Origin: an uncultured Roseobacter sp.
GTDB lineage: Bacteria; Pseudomonadota; Alphaproteobacteria; Rhodobacterales; Rhodobacteraceae
Length of the DNA: 64,000 nucleotides
Direction: 5' to 3'
NCBI RefSeq assembly: GCF_947492555.1
Contig: NZ_CANLNE010000003.1
Span: 62,001-126,000, forward strand
The notes beneath the pieces are model-generated. The model was given only the letters and a program-made list of their open reading frames with translations. It had not been told where the DNA came from and did no database searches. The position numbers and the translations under genes were made by a program. Below are positions 53,823-63,789 of this stretch, one piece after another. Each line of letters begins with the position of its first letter. Position 1 is the first letter of the stretch.

Positions 53823-54826
53823 TGCGTCTGGCGACCTACAACATCGAATGGTTCACCAATCTCTTTGACGACAACAACCGGCTGCTGCGCGATGGCGAGT
53901 GGTCCGCGCGCCACAACGTGACGCGGGCAGAGCAGGCGGACGCTCTGGGCGTCGTGTTTCACGCGCTGGATGCGGATGCGGTCTTGATCATCGAGGCGCC
54001 GGATTCAAATGGCAAACGCCAGACCGTGCCTGCCTTGGAGGATTTCGCCGAGGTCTTCGGCCTGCGTGCGCGCCGGGCCGTGATGGGGTTCATGAATGAG
54101 ACCCAGCAGGAAATCGCGCTGCTTTATGACCCCGATCACCTGCAAGCACGGCATGCGCCGATGGCGGGGACGGGCACGGTGCCGCGGTTCGACGGCACCT
54201 TCGAGATCGATCTGGATATCGATGCGACCCGGGATCAGGTCCGCTTTTCCAAACCCCCCCTGGAACTGGACATTGAAACGGCAGCGGGTGTGTCGTTCAG
54301 CCTGATCGGAGCCCATCTCAAGTCCAAGGCGCCGCATGGCGCGCGCAACAAGGCGCATGCGATGAAACTGGCCATCGCCAACCGCCGTAAACAGCTGGCG
54401 CAGGCGATCTGGCTGCGTGCGCGCGTGGACCAGCATCTTGCGCAGGCGCGTCCGCTGATGCTGATGGGGGATCTCAACGACGGGCCGGGGCTCGATGAAT
54501 TCGAAGGTCTTTTTGGCCGGTCCTCGGTTGAGATCATACTGGACGGGGAGGCCGGTGCGCTCTTTGATCCGCACGCGCGCCGGGCGCTTACGTCTCGGCT
54601 GGGCGCGGCGCCCACCTCCGCCCGTTTCTGGATCAAGCCGGAAAAGCGCTATCTGCAGGCGTTGCTCGACTACATTATGGTAACGCCGGATTTGCAGCAG
54701 AGAGGGGCCAGTTGGCGCATCTGGCATCCGCTGGATGATCCGGCGTGCTGGGCGAATACCACCTTGCGCGATGCGCTGGTGACCGCATCGGATCATTTCC
54801 CGGTCAGTATCGATCTGGACATCTGA
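53822..54826 (+). CDS. Endonuclease/exonuclease/phosphatase-family protein
   Basis: A 334-residue protein with the EEP fold: RLATYNIEWFTNLFDDNN, IEAPDSNGKRQ, FSLIGAHLKSKAPHGARN, LMLMGDLNDGPGLDEFEG and ASDHFPVSIDLDI supply the expected Asn, Glu, His, Asp-Asn and Asp-His residues. Such proteins cut nucleic acids or phosphoesters; which one cannot be said. No signal peptide was seen. The start overlaps the TerB-J gene stop by 1 bp (TGATG). Neighbours give no clear clue. Confidence 0.88.
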   Translation: MRLATYNIEWFTNLFDDNNRLLRDGEWSARHNVTRAEQADALGVVFHALDADAVLIIEAPDSNGKRQTVPALEDFAEVFGLRARRAVMGFMNETQQEIALLYDPDHLQARHAPMAGTGTVPRFDGTFEIDLDIDATRDQVRFSKPPLELDIETAAGVSFSLIGAHLKSKAPHGARNKAHAMKLAIANRRKQLAQAIWLRARVDQHLAQARPLMLMGDLNDGPGLDEFEGLFGRSSVEIILDGEAGALFDPHARRALTSRLGAAPTSARFWIKPEKRYLQALLDYIMVTPDLQQRGASWRIWHPLDDPACWANTTLRDALVTASDHFPVSIDLDI

Positions 54827-54863
54827 CCTCGAAGAATCGCGCCGAAACGCCTATATTGCTGTC

Positions 54864-55187
54864 ATGACACGCATTCTGACCGTTCTGGCCTTCTGCCATC
54901 TCTGTGCGGCACCCGTTACCGCGCAAGAGGAAGACGCGCCCTCGATGATGGAGCGCGGCGCGCAACAATTCCTCGAAGGCCTGCTGCTGGAGATGGAGCC
55001 TGCATTCGACAGCATGCGTGGTTTCATGGCGCAGATGGGGCCCGCCCTGACGGACCTGATGGGGCAGATCGAAGACTGGTCCGTCTATGAGGCACCTGAA
55101 ATCCTGCCCAACGGTGACATCATCATCCGTCGCAAGCCCGAAGGGGCAGAGCCATCCGAAGAGACGCCGCCTCAGATCGATCTTTGA
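54864..55187 (+). CDS. Small exported protein of unknown function
   Basis: A 107-residue protein with a signal peptide (residues 1-20, TRILTVLAFCHLCAAPVTA). The mature part is a helix rich in Met and acid residues (MERGAQQFLEGLLLEMEPAF, then FMAQMGPALTDLMGQIEDWS), ending NGDIIIRRKPEG. I recall similar small proteins next to ppx in Rhodobacteraceae. Its 3' end overlaps the ppx end by 16 bp on the opposite strand. Confidence 0.72.
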   Translation: MTRILTVLAFCHLCAAPVTAQEEDAPSMMERGAQQFLEGLLLEMEPAFDSMRGFMAQMGPALTDLMGQIEDWSVYEAPEILPNGDIIIRRKPEGAEPSEETPPQIDL

Positions 55188-56761
55188 GCCTTTCCACGGA
55201 TTTTTTTGATCTCCACTTCGGCTCCCAGTGACGAGGCCAGTGACATCAACCGGGCTTCCGCGACTTCGCCAAAAAGCGGGACCATGTCGGGTGTCAGGCG
55301 CAGGTGCAGAACCTTTTTCTTGGGGAACCACCGCAGCGTCCCGCGTTCCGCGTCTTGCGTCATCCAGAGCATGGAGCCAAAACGCATGGCCTTGCCAAGG
55401 ATTTCGGCATCAAGCTGCGTTTTCTCATCAATGAGATCGTAGAGTTCCTCGAACCGGGTGCCCTGGCGCTTGTTGGAATAGCGGTGCAGCAGCGCAAGAC
55501 CCAGAAATACGCGTTCCGAATGCTTCAGACCGCCGAGGTTGGCGCGCGTGGCATTGTCGAAACAGGTTTCCGCTCGATAGTCCGGGTGGGCGCGCCAACT
55601 GACGTCATGCAACAGGCAGGCGGCTTTGATCAGCCGTCGCCGCGCATCGGGCACCGAGCGGAAAATAGGGTGGATGAAAGCATAGAGCAGCTTGCCGAAC
55701 CCGGGCATACGCGCGTCCTTGGCTTCGGCAAAACGGCAAGATTCGATCAGCGGGTCGCGATCGCGCAACCGTTGCGGCATCTGCTCATAAAGCATGCCCT
55801 CGCGGATGCCGTAGCTGGAAATCGCAATGTCCTTGGGGCCGAAGGTCTTGACCAACCGGCTCAGCACTTCGGTTGCGAGAGGCACAAGGCTCATACGGGC
55901 CGAAGAAATGCCACAGGCGGCGCGCAGCTCCTCCAGATCGGCCTTTTGGATGAATTTAACCGTGGCGCTGACGCTGCGCGCCGTCATCCGGTATTCGTGC
56001 AGCACATGCAGCGGGTAGTTGCGCCGGTGCATGTCGATCCGGGCAATCGCGCGCCACGATCCCCCCACGAGAAACAGGCGGTCGCGTTGCGGTCCCATCG
56101 TCTCCTGCAACTGCTGCATCGTTTCCTTGATATGCACGCGGCGCGCAGCCTTGCCGCCCTTGATCTCCTGCAGCTTCAGGGGTCCGAGGGACGAGGAGAC
56201 GCGGCGGCCCACACGACCGCCTGAAATCTCCGCCAACTCCATCGACGACCCGCCGATATCGCAGACCAGCCCGTAAGAGCCCGGCCAGCCGAGCAGAACA
56301 CCCTGCGCGGAGAGGCGTGCCTCTTCCTCTCCGTCGATGACCCAAATGCGCAAGCCGGTTTCCCGCAGGACCTCCTCGCGAAATTCAGGGCCATCACTGG
56401 CATCGCGAACGGCGGCGGTTGCGACGACCGTCAGTTCGGGCAGCCCCATGCCCTGCGCGAGGTGCTGGAACCGGCGCAGTGCGCTGAGCGCACGCACCCG
56501 GCCTTGGGGGTTCAGTTTTCCGCTTTCCGACAGGCCTGCGCCAAGCGCGCACATGATTTTTTCATTGTAGAAGTAGGCGGGTGAGCGGGCTGCCCCGTCA
56601 AAGACCACAAGCCGCACCGAGTTTGATCCGACATCGACCACCCCCACACGCGACAGCGCCCGCGCGCTTGGGTCCTGAAACAAAGGTCGCCCAAAAAGCC
56701 CCATGTCTGGGTGGTCGAGCTGCGCCACAGCGGCATCGGGCACTTCGGTTGCTTCGTTCAT
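55172..56761 (-). CDS. ppx: Ppx/GppA-type exopolyphosphatase
   Basis: A 529-residue phosphatase of the ASKHA fold that removes phosphate from polyphosphate ends or hydrolyses pppGpp. The signature VGVVDVGSNSVRLVVFDGAA is near residue 39-58. The second site is VCDIGGSSMELAEISGGRVG. The C-terminal part is an HD-type domain, LLHDVSWRAHPDYRAETCFD, as in long alphaproteobacterial Ppx. It is downstream of ppk1 on the same strand, 108 bp apart, so synthesis and breakdown of polyphosphate are encoded together. Confidence 0.93.
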   Translation of the reverse strand: MNEATEVPDAAVAQLDHPDMGLFGRPLFQDPSARALSRVGVVDVGSNSVRLVVFDGAARSPAYFYNEKIMCALGAGLSESGKLNPQGRVRALSALRRFQHLAQGMGLPELTVVATAAVRDASDGPEFREEVLRETGLRIWVIDGEEEARLSAQGVLLGWPGSYGLVCDIGGSSMELAEISGGRVGRRVSSSLGPLKLQEIKGGKAARRVHIKETMQQLQETMGPQRDRLFLVGGSWRAIARIDMHRRNYPLHVLHEYRMTARSVSATVKFIQKADLEELRAACGISSARMSLVPLATEVLSRLVKTFGPKDIAISSYGIREGMLYEQMPQRLRDRDPLIESCRFAEAKDARMPGFGKLLYAFIHPIFRSVPDARRRLIKAACLLHDVSWRAHPDYRAETCFDNATRANLGGLKHSERVFLGLALLHRYSNKRQGTRFEELYDLIDEKTQLDAEILGKAMRFGSMLWMTQDAERGTLRWFPKKKVLHLRLTPDMVPLFGEVAEARLMSLASSLGAEVEIKKIRGKAQRSI

Positions 56762-56869
56762 GCAGACATCCGGCTTTTGCTGACACCACCCTGTTCAATA
56801 ACCAGCTATGGGTCAACAGGGGCGTTGTGACAAGCTTTCCTGGTCAAGAGCACGCGTGCGGGTGCTATT

Positions 56870-59044
56870 TCAGTCTTCGGTATGGGTCAGTTTCGGCACA
56901 TCCGAGGCCCCGGCGGAGCCACGTCCGGAGAGAGATGGGTTTTCCATGAAGAAGCGGTGGCAGTTAAAGGCAAATGCTCCTTCGGGCAGCGGTGGACGCT
57001 CAAACGACCCATCCGGCCCCATGACCCAGCTTTGTGCGACGTCCGCAAGGTTGGCGGCCATGATCTGGCTGACGATCTGTGCTTTTACGGTGGCGTTTTC
57101 GATCTCGACCAGCGTTTCCACACGGCGGTTGAGGTTGCGCCCCATCCAGTCGGCGGAGGAAATGAACACCCGTGATTTCTTGTGCGGCAGGCCGGCGCCA
57201 TTGCCGAAGCAGACGATGCGCGAATGCTCAAGGAATCGCCCGACGATGGATTTCACCCGGATATTGTCGCTGAGGCCCTTGATGCCGGGCCGCAAGCCGC
57301 AGATTCCGCGGATCACGAGGCTGATCTTCACGCCTGCCTGCGAGGCGGCATAGAGGGCGTCGATCACCTCGCTGTCGATCAGCGAGTTCATTTTGGCCCA
57401 GATCACCGCTGGTTTTCCGGCGCCCGCGTGCTCGGCTTCTGCGGCAATCAGCTCCAGCAGGCGCGGCTTGAGCGTTGTGGGCGAAATCGCCAGATTGTCG
57501 AGGCTTTCGGGCAGCGCATAACCTGACAGGTAATTGAAGACCTTCGTGGCATCGCGTCCGAGCCGCTGATCGCAGGTAAAGAGCGACAGGTCGGTGTAAA
57601 TCCGGGCGGTGATCGGGTGATAGTTACCGGTGCCATAATGCGTATAGGTCACCAGCTGATTGCCCTCGCGGCGCACAACGGTTGAGATCTTTGCATGCGT
57701 CTTGAGGTCCAGAAACCCATAGACCACATGGGCGCCCGCCCGTTCCAGCCGTCGGGACTGCCGGATGTTGGCGGCCTCGTCAAAGCGCGCTTTGAGCTCC
57801 ACCAGTGCGGTGACCGATTTGCCGTCTTCGGCGGCTTCACAGAGCGCCTCGACAATCGGACTGTCGCGCGAGGTGCGGTAGAGCGTCTGTTTGATTGCAA
57901 CGACTTTCGGGTCCCGCGCTGCCTGCTGCAGGAAGCGCACCACCATATCGAAGGTCTCGTAAGGGTGGTGCAGCAGCATGTCCTTGGAGCGGATTGCGGC
58001 GAGCATGTCGCCATCGTGGTCGGTGACCCGTTCGGGCACGCGCGGCGTGAACATCGGCCAGAGGAGATCGGGACGCGCGTCCAGCACCAGTTCCTTCAGG
58101 TCAGCAGATCCGATCATCCCGTTGATTTCGATGACCTCTTCCTGATCGACCCCTAATTCCTCCATGATCACGGATTTCAATTGTTCCGGCGCGCCGGAGG
58201 AGTGGGTCAGGCGCACGACCTCGCCACGTCGACGGCGTTTCAGCGCTACCTCGAATTCGCGCACGAGGTCTTCGGCCTCCTCCTCAACCTCCAGATCGCT
58301 GTCGCGCAGCACGCGGAACTCGAAATGGGCCTTGAGCTTGTAGCCGGGGAAAAGCCCGGACACGTTCAGCACCAGCAGCTCTTCCAGCGGCAGGAAGCGG
58401 TGGTGCCCATCCTCCGCGGGCAGGGCCACAAAGCGGTCAATCTGACCGGGGATCGGGAGCAGGGCCTGAAGCGGCCTCTTGTCCGAGACGCGTTCCAACT
58501 GCAGCGCCAGCGCGTAGCCGGTGTTGGGGATAAAGGGGAACGGATGCGCCGGATCAATGGCCAGCGGGGACAGAACGGCAAAGACCTGCGTCAGGAAGAC
58601 ATCCTCGAGATATTTGAGATCCGCTTTGGTCAACTCGGCATTGCGCAGGACGGAGATGTTCTCTTTCTCCATCTCACTCAGCAGGTCGACCAGCACATGT
58701 TGCTGGGTTTCCATCAACCGCCGGGCGTTCTCGTCGATCAGGGCCAGTTGTTCGCTGGGGCTGAGTCCGTCTGCCGCCGGGGTCGTATTGCCCGCATGCG
58801 CCAGTTCCCGCAGACCGGCCACGCGCACGGTATAGAATTCATCGAGGTTTGCGGCCGAGATCGACAGGAATCGCAGGCGTTCCAGCAGGGGCACACGCGG
58901 GTTTTCGGCCTCCTGCACGACACGCCAGTTGAAGCCGAGCCAGCTCAGTTCGCGGTTGAAAAACCTGGCCGGTCCGCTGGCATCGAGATCGGGCATCTCG
59001 GTGGCCGCAGGGAAGTCGGCGGAGAGGAAATCGGCTTGGGTCAT
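56870..59044 (-). CDS. ppk1: Polyphosphate kinase 1
   Basis: A 724-residue kinase that makes polyphosphate from ATP. The four-domain order is visible: N-terminal FFNRELSWLGFNWRVVQEAE, the head domain, then catalytic C1 with VTYTHYGTGNYHPITARIYT (autophosphorylated His in GNYHPITAR) and C2 with ICGLRPGIKGLSDNIRVKSI and FISSADWMGRNLNRRVETLV. Length is typical. The group ppk1-ppx runs downstream of hdaA on the same strand, 40 bp apart, so a shared transcript is likely. Confidence 0.96.
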   Translation of the reverse strand: MTQADFLSADFPAATEMPDLDASGPARFFNRELSWLGFNWRVVQEAENPRVPLLERLRFLSISAANLDEFYTVRVAGLRELAHAGNTTPAADGLSPSEQLALIDENARRLMETQQHVLVDLLSEMEKENISVLRNAELTKADLKYLEDVFLTQVFAVLSPLAIDPAHPFPFIPNTGYALALQLERVSDKRPLQALLPIPGQIDRFVALPAEDGHHRFLPLEELLVLNVSGLFPGYKLKAHFEFRVLRDSDLEVEEEAEDLVREFEVALKRRRRGEVVRLTHSSGAPEQLKSVIMEELGVDQEEVIEINGMIGSADLKELVLDARPDLLWPMFTPRVPERVTDHDGDMLAAIRSKDMLLHHPYETFDMVVRFLQQAARDPKVVAIKQTLYRTSRDSPIVEALCEAAEDGKSVTALVELKARFDEAANIRQSRRLERAGAHVVYGFLDLKTHAKISTVVRREGNQLVTYTHYGTGNYHPITARIYTDLSLFTCDQRLGRDATKVFNYLSGYALPESLDNLAISPTTLKPRLLELIAAEAEHAGAGKPAVIWAKMNSLIDSEVIDALYAASQAGVKISLVIRGICGLRPGIKGLSDNIRVKSIVGRFLEHSRIVCFGNGAGLPHKKSRVFISSADWMGRNLNRRVETLVEIENATVKAQIVSQIMAANLADVAQSWVMGPDGSFERPPLPEGAFAFNCHRFFMENPSLSGRGSAGASDVPKLTHTED

Positions 59045-59084
59045 GGAGGCCTTGTGCGCGAGCTGTGTAAACTATCTATGACAG

Positions 59085-59759
59085 TTATCGCGCAGGGCCC
59101 TGATCATTGTCCAGCAACGTTGCCGCAAGTGCCCGTGATATCGGGCGTTTTTGTGCCAATGAGGCGGTGTCGAGGCGTTCGACCAGTGCACGGGCTGCGG
59201 CAAAGGACCGATCCATGCGGCGGATCAGATAGGGGATCAGGTCTGCCTTCGGGGTCACCTGACGATCCGAGAAGAGTTTGGCGAGAACGGCGCTCAGCAG
59301 CGTATCATCGGGCGCGTTCAGGGCAGCAGACTGCGCGGCGGCGACGCGGCTGGCCAGATCGGGCAGGGTAAGGCCCCAGTCCCGCACAACTCCGCGGCCC
59401 GTCAGCAACAGCGCATGGCCCTCGGCCAGCACAAGGTTGTGCAGGTGAAAAAGCGCGGTTTGTGCATCGGCATCCGTTGCAATGTCAGGAACGTCCTCTA
59501 CGGCGGCGGCACCTTGCGCAAGCTCTGGAATGTCGTGCTGCGCCAAATCCTTGGCGGAGAGAATGCGCGCGCCGGTCTGGGCGGCCCAGACATGGGCGAG
59601 ATGGGTTTTGCCCGCCCCTGCAGGACCGGTCAGTACCAGCTTGTCGGCCTGCGCGCTTTCGATCATCGCCACGGCCACGGCGTTAGAAGGGGCGACGAGA
59701 AAGTCCGCTCTCCCCAGCGCCGGAACGCTTGGAAGATTAAATCCCAGTTGCTCCGGCAT
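59085..59759 (-). CDS. hdaA: DnaA-related regulator Hda (HdaA)
   Basis: A 224-residue AAA+ protein. The N-terminal EQLGFNLP is the beta-clamp-binding motif of Hda. Walker A is GPAGAGKTH at residues 45-53. The usual DnaA C-terminal DNA-binding domain is missing, as expected for Hda, which turns off DnaA after initiation by stimulating ATP hydrolysis. Walker B is degenerate (VEDVPDIATDA). The start at 59759 is 1 bp after the stop of the AI-2E permease gene, an arrangement common in alphaproteobacteria. Confidence 0.92.
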   Translation of the reverse strand: MPEQLGFNLPSVPALGRADFLVAPSNAVAVAMIESAQADKLVLTGPAGAGKTHLAHVWAAQTGARILSAKDLAQHDIPELAQGAAAVEDVPDIATDADAQTALFHLHNLVLAEGHALLLTGRGVVRDWGLTLPDLASRVAAAQSAALNAPDDTLLSAVLAKLFSDRQVTPKADLIPYLIRRMDRSFAAARALVERLDTASLAQKRPISRALAATLLDNDQGPAR

Positions 59760-59760
59760 G

Positions 59761-60828
59761 TCAGTCCTTTTTGCGCTCCGAAAGGCCACGGTAGAGGAGC
59801 GAGTCCTTGTATTGCGCGACGCCAAACCGTGTGATGACCCCAATGGCGGCTGCAACCGGCACGGCCACCAACATGCCGACAAAACCGAAAGCCGCGCCAA
59901 AGACCGAGAGCGCGAGGATCAGCCAGACCGGGTGCAGGCCGACGGAACTGCCCACCAGTTTCGGGGTGAGAATATTGCCCTCAACCACCTGGCCTACCAC
60001 GAAAATACCGGCGACCAGCCCGATGGAAATCCAATCCCCCCAGAATTGAAACAGCGCCAGACCAATGGCCAGGGCACCGCCGATCAGGGCGCCCAGATAG
60101 GGGATGAAGGTGACCAGCCCGGCGACGAACCCGACGACAAGCCCGAATTGCAGCCCGACAATCATCAGGGCGATGGCATAATAGGTGCCGAGGATCAGGC
60201 AGACCGTGCCCATGCCGCGAATAAAGGAGGCCAGTGTCGCATCGATTTCGCGCGCGAGGTTGCGTATGGTGTCGGCGTGATCGCGGGGCAGCAGATCGTC
60301 GATGCGCGCCACCATCCTGTCCCAGTCCAGCAGCAGGTAGACCGAGACCACCGGCACGATGACCAGCAGGACAACCACGTTCAGCAGGGAGGCGACAGAG
60401 CTCAGCGCGGTTTCGAGCAATTGCGCGCCACGGCTCTGGATCGTTTCCCCCAGAGAGCTGATCGATTGTCGCAGGGTCGAGCTGTCATCGAGCAGCGAGG
60501 GGAATTTCTCGGTCAGAAAGGCGGTGATGCTCTTGGCGTAGTCCGGGGCGACGTTAACGAGTTGCAGTGCCTGGCTGACAAGGGTCGGGATCACCAGCAG
60601 GGCCATCAGCACGAAAATCAGAATGCCGACAATCGTGATCAGCCCCGTGGCCGCAATACGGCTCAGTCCCATCCGTTCCAGCCGGTCCGCAACCGGATCG
60701 AGGAAATAGGCAATCGCCCCGCCGAGCACGAAAGGCAGCAGCACATGGCCGAGCGACCACAGGATCATCAGGAAAACCGCCGCCGCGATTCCCCAATAGA
60801 GCAGTTGTTTTTGTACAGGCAGGGCCAT
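59761..60828 (-). CDS. AI-2E-family (PerM) permease
   Basis: A 355-residue inner-membrane protein with seven or eight segments. The middle periplasmic/cytosolic domain follows AIAYFLDPVADRLERMGLSR. Family signatures GLVTFIPYLGALIGGALAI and LTPKLVGSSVGLHPVWLILA are clear. The family includes autoinducer-2 exporters and Na/H antiporters, so substrate is open. The ATG at 60828 begins at ALPVQKQLLYWGIAAAVF. It lies 1 bp before hdaA and is probably the first gene of the hdaA-ppk1-ppx unit. Confidence 0.9.
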   Translation of the reverse strand: MALPVQKQLLYWGIAAAVFLMILWSLGHVLLPFVLGGAIAYFLDPVADRLERMGLSRIAATGLITIVGILIFVLMALLVIPTLVSQALQLVNVAPDYAKSITAFLTEKFPSLLDDSSTLRQSISSLGETIQSRGAQLLETALSSVASLLNVVVLLVIVPVVSVYLLLDWDRMVARIDDLLPRDHADTIRNLAREIDATLASFIRGMGTVCLILGTYYAIALMIVGLQFGLVVGFVAGLVTFIPYLGALIGGALAIGLALFQFWGDWISIGLVAGIFVVGQVVEGNILTPKLVGSSVGLHPVWLILALSVFGAAFGFVGMLVAVPVAAAIGVITRFGVAQYKDSLLYRGLSERKKD

Positions 60829-60964
60829 TACATGCTCCGATGCATCTCTCTTGCGGTGACATCGCCCATGCGGGCCGGTCATTCAAGGCACTATCCGTCA
60901 ATTGGCGGGGGAAGTGCAACGGGGTGGAACGCGCGCGCCGGAAAGTGGCCGTGACCCTCTGACG

Positions 60965-60994
60965 AAAAAGGCCCCGCAGATCGCGAGGCCTTTT
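60965..60994 (-). terminator. Rho-independent terminator of the fasciclin gene
   Basis: On the minus strand AAAAGGCC pairs with GGCCTTTTT around CTCGCGATCTGCGGG. It starts 18 bp after the fasciclin stop at 61013, so it ends that transcript. A T-run is present on this strand; the other strand has one too, so it may work both ways. Confidence 0.75.
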
Positions 60995-61012
60995 GAGAAG
61001 TGCCGCCTGAAA

Positions 61013-61528
61013 TCAGTGGCAGGCGGGGCGCGTGCCGGGCAGCAGGACCTTGTCAACCACGTGGATGACGCCGTTGTCAGCTTCGATATTGGCAATGATC
61101 ACATTGGCGGTCTCGCCCGTGCCATCCGCAATCGAGACACCATCCGCGCCTTTGCTGATGCACAGACGCTCCGATGCGAGGACCGGTTTGAAATAGTTGG
61201 AGCCGTTGGGGATCATCTCGGCAGTCAGTTTGCGGTCATCCACATGGTAGAGCAGCACATCCGTCAACTGGCCCTTGTTTTCGGGCTCGAGCAGCGTCTC
61301 TACGGTACCTTCCGGCAGCGCGGCAAAGGCGTCATTGACCGGCGCGTAAACGGTGAAAGGGCCGGGGCCCTGCAGTGTTTCGACCAGACCGGCAGCGGAA
61401 ACGGCAGCCACAAGCGTGGAGAAGCGGTCATCGCTGGAGGCGATTTCAACGATATCGGCGGCCTGGGTCGCGGTGCCGAGCGAGAGTGCTGTGACAGCAG
61501 CAGCGGCGATTTTGTGGATGGGTGTCAT
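61013..61528 (-). CDS. Exported fasciclin-domain protein
   Basis: A 171-residue protein with a signal peptide (residues 1-23, ending ATQAA) and one FAS1 domain: DDRFSTLVAAVSAAGLVETL, GPFTVYAPVNDAFAALPEGT, LLYHVDDRKLTAEM and ADNGVIHVVDKVLLPG. FAS1 proteins are adhesion modules in the periplasm or outside. Perfect AAGGAGGT precedes the ATG at 61528. It is transcribed away from proS. Confidence 0.93.
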   Translation of the reverse strand: MTPIHKIAAAAVTALSLGTATQAADIVEIASSDDRFSTLVAAVSAAGLVETLQGPGPFTVYAPVNDAFAALPEGTVETLLEPENKGQLTDVLLYHVDDRKLTAEMIPNGSNYFKPVLASERLCISKGADGVSIADGTGETANVIIANIEADNGVIHVVDKVLLPGTRPACH

Positions 61529-61777
61529 GGGTCGTACCTCCTTGAAGTGCATTGATGTCTGAATGACATGCAAAGCTTACGGGGGGGTGGCCTGTGCAGA
61601 TCAGCCTCCTCGCGGTCTTGTGAGAAACGTGTAACATTTGCACACGCACGATGATCGTTGCGCGCACCATACGGATTTCCCGCTCTCATAGCGGCAACCG
61701 GACATTCCGGTTTCACGATTGCGGGTCCCTGGTCTTTGGCCTAATCAGGGCTGACCCAAGACCTGAAAGGACGTGCG

Positions 61778-63169
61778 ATGCGCCTGACCCGATATTTCCT
61801 GCCTGTTCTGCGCGAAAACCCAGCAGAGGCGCAGATCGTGAGCCACCGCTTGATGCTGCGCGCGGGCATGATCAAGCAGCAGGCTGCAGGGATCTATTCG
61901 TGGCTGCCGCTGGGCTTCAAGGTGCTGCGCAAGATCGAGAACATCGTGCACGAGGAACAGCAGCGCGCAGGTCATATGCCGGTGCTGATGCCGACGGTTC
62001 AGCCCGCTGATCTGTGGCAAGAGTCGGGCCGCTACAACGCTTATGGTCCCGAGATGCTGCGTATTCGCGACCGGCATGATCGCGACATGCTCTATGGTCC
62101 GACCAATGAAGAGATGATCACCGATATCTTCCGGTCGCACATCAGCAGCTACAAAGATCTGCCGATGACGCTCTATCACATCCAGTGGAAATTCCGCGAC
62201 GAGATGCGCCCCAGGTTCGGGGTGATGCGCGGCCGCGAATTCCTGATGAAGGACGGGTACAACTTTGATCTGACCAAGGAAGACGCGCTGCACGCCTACA
62301 ACCGCCATCTCGTCACCTATCTGCGGACTTATGAGCGGATGGGCCTGCAGGCGATCCCGATGCGTGCCGACAGCGGACCTATCGGGGGCGACAACACGCA
62401 TGAATTCCTCGTGCTGGCGGAAACCGGTGAGTCGGAGGTTTTCTACGACAGCGCCGTGACCGATCTGACGTTCGGAGACCGCGAGATTGACTACGACAGT
62501 GTCGAGCAATGCGCAGGCGTTCTGGAGGAATTCACCTCCAGATACGCCCGCACGGATGAGACCCATGACGCGGCGCTGTTCGATCAGGTGCCCGAAGAAC
62601 GCCGCCGCACTGCGCGCGGCATTGAGGTGGGGCAGATTTTCTATTTCGGCACCAAGTACTCCGATGCCATGGGGGCCACGGTGCAAGGGCCCGACGGCAA
62701 GCCGACCCCCGTGCATATGGGCAGCCACGGTATCGGTGTCAGTCGTCTGGTGGGCGCGATCATCGAGGCCAGCCACGACGACAAGGGCATCATCTGGCCC
62801 GAAGGCGTGACGCCCTATCACTGCGGTATTGTCAATCTCAAGCAGGGGGATGCGGAAGCCGATGCCGCCTGCGAGAACCTCTACGCCAGCCTGACAGCGC
62901 TCGGGCTGGAACCGCTCTATGATGATCGAGATGAACGTGCAGGCGGCAAATTCGCCACGATGGACCTGATCGGTCTGCCCTGGCGGATCACCGTCGGGCC
63001 GCGTGGCTTGAAAAACGGGGTGGTGGAGCTGACCAGCCGCCGGACCGGGGAGAGCGAAGAATTGCCACAGGAACAGGCCGTCAAGAAGATTGCCGAGATT
63101 TACAGCGGGCATCGGTCGAGCGAGCACGTGCAGATGATGGGCAAACGGTCATTCCACACCTACATCTGA
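61778..63169 (+). CDS. proS: Prolyl-tRNA synthetase (short alphaproteobacterial form)
   Basis: A 463-residue class II synthetase that charges tRNA-Pro. It lacks the large editing insertion of long forms, as is usual in alphaproteobacteria. Features: [40 protein letters not shown] (motif 2 region with [20 protein letters not shown]), and [20 protein letters not shown] (motif 3). The anticodon-binding domain fills the last 100 residues. The ATG at 61778 is clear. A DUF2937 gene and lolC/E follow, a common alphaproteobacterial order. Confidence 0.97.
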   Translation: MRLTRYFLPVLRENPAEAQIVSHRLMLRAGMIKQQAAGIYSWLPLGFKVLRKIENIVHEEQQRAGHMPVLMPTVQPADLWQESGRYNAYGPEMLRIRDRHDRDMLYGPTNEEMITDIFRSHISSYKDLPMTLYHIQWKFRDEMRPRFGVMRGREFLMKDGYNFDLTKEDALHAYNRHLVTYLRTYERMGLQAIPMRADSGPIGGDNTHEFLVLAETGESEVFYDSAVTDLTFGDREIDYDSVEQCAGVLEEFTSRYARTDETHDAALFDQVPEERRRTARGIEVGQIFYFGTKYSDAMGATVQGPDGKPTPVHMGSHGIGVSRLVGAIIEASHDDKGIIWPEGVTPYHCGIVNLKQGDAEADAACENLYASLTALGLEPLYDDRDERAGGKFATMDLIGLPWRITVGPRGLKNGVVELTSRRTGESEELPQEQAVKKIAEIYSGHRSSEHVQMMGKRSFHTYI

Positions 63170-63239
63170 GGCTTTGCGGCAGGTCGCGCTTCTGTTAAAC
63201 TGACACCCGTGCCGCCGGGGGGCGAGCAGGAGCGCAGAC

Positions 63240-63737
63240 ATGATCCTTCGCGCAGTGACCTTGGCCGTCGGGCTGACCGGTGCCTTTGGGGCCGCACAAT
63301 TCCCCGCCTATTCACAGCAATACATGCAACGCCTTGGCGGAGCAGTGGATGCGCTGGCGCAGGTCGTGGCCGATTTCGATGCCTCGGCCGCCAAGGAAGG
63401 TCTCAGCCGTGCCGAAGCCCTCGCGCAGATGCGCGGCACCGCCTTTGTCGAACGCCGCCGGGCCGACATGATCCGCACCTTTGACCGTCATGCGCGCCTG
63501 CGCGGCGATCTCGTGGTGCTGCAGGGACAGGGGCCGTTCATGCGGGCCTATCATGCCACGCATCTGACGGACGCGGAAATTGCAAAGCGCGCCTGGCAGG
63601 CATTTCAGCCGGCCTTTCCCTTGACGCTGGCCACTGGGCTTTTTGCCTTTGCGGGATTTGTTACGTCGACTTTCCTGCTTGGTTTGATGCTTGCCTTGCT
63701 CCGCTGGCCGCTGCGTCGCAGGTCATTGCCTGCTTGA
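63240..63737 (+). CDS. DUF2937 membrane protein
   Basis: A 165-residue protein of the DUF2937 type. It has an N-terminal hydrophobic segment (LRAVTLAVGLTGAFGAAQFP), a helical part with AQFPAYSQQYMQRLGGAVDA, and a C-terminal hydrophobic segment (ATGLFAFAGFVTSTFLLGLM), so it likely spans the membrane twice with the helical part in the periplasm. GAGCAGGAGC precedes the ATG. Function is unknown. Confidence 0.85.
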   Translation: MILRAVTLAVGLTGAFGAAQFPAYSQQYMQRLGGAVDALAQVVADFDASAAKEGLSRAEALAQMRGTAFVERRRADMIRTFDRHARLRGDLVVLQGQGPFMRAYHATHLTDAEIAKRAWQAFQPAFPLTLATGLFAFAGFVTSTFLLGLMLALLRWPLRRRSLPA

Positions 63738-63789
63738 CCCTCTGCCGCCAAAGCATCAGGTTGCGCGCAACCACGGATCAAGGAAAAGC

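Noticed and set aside
58181-60954. Two long plus-strand frames across ppk1, hdaA and the AI-2E permease
   Set aside because: They cover three well-supported minus-strand genes and show no domain of their own.
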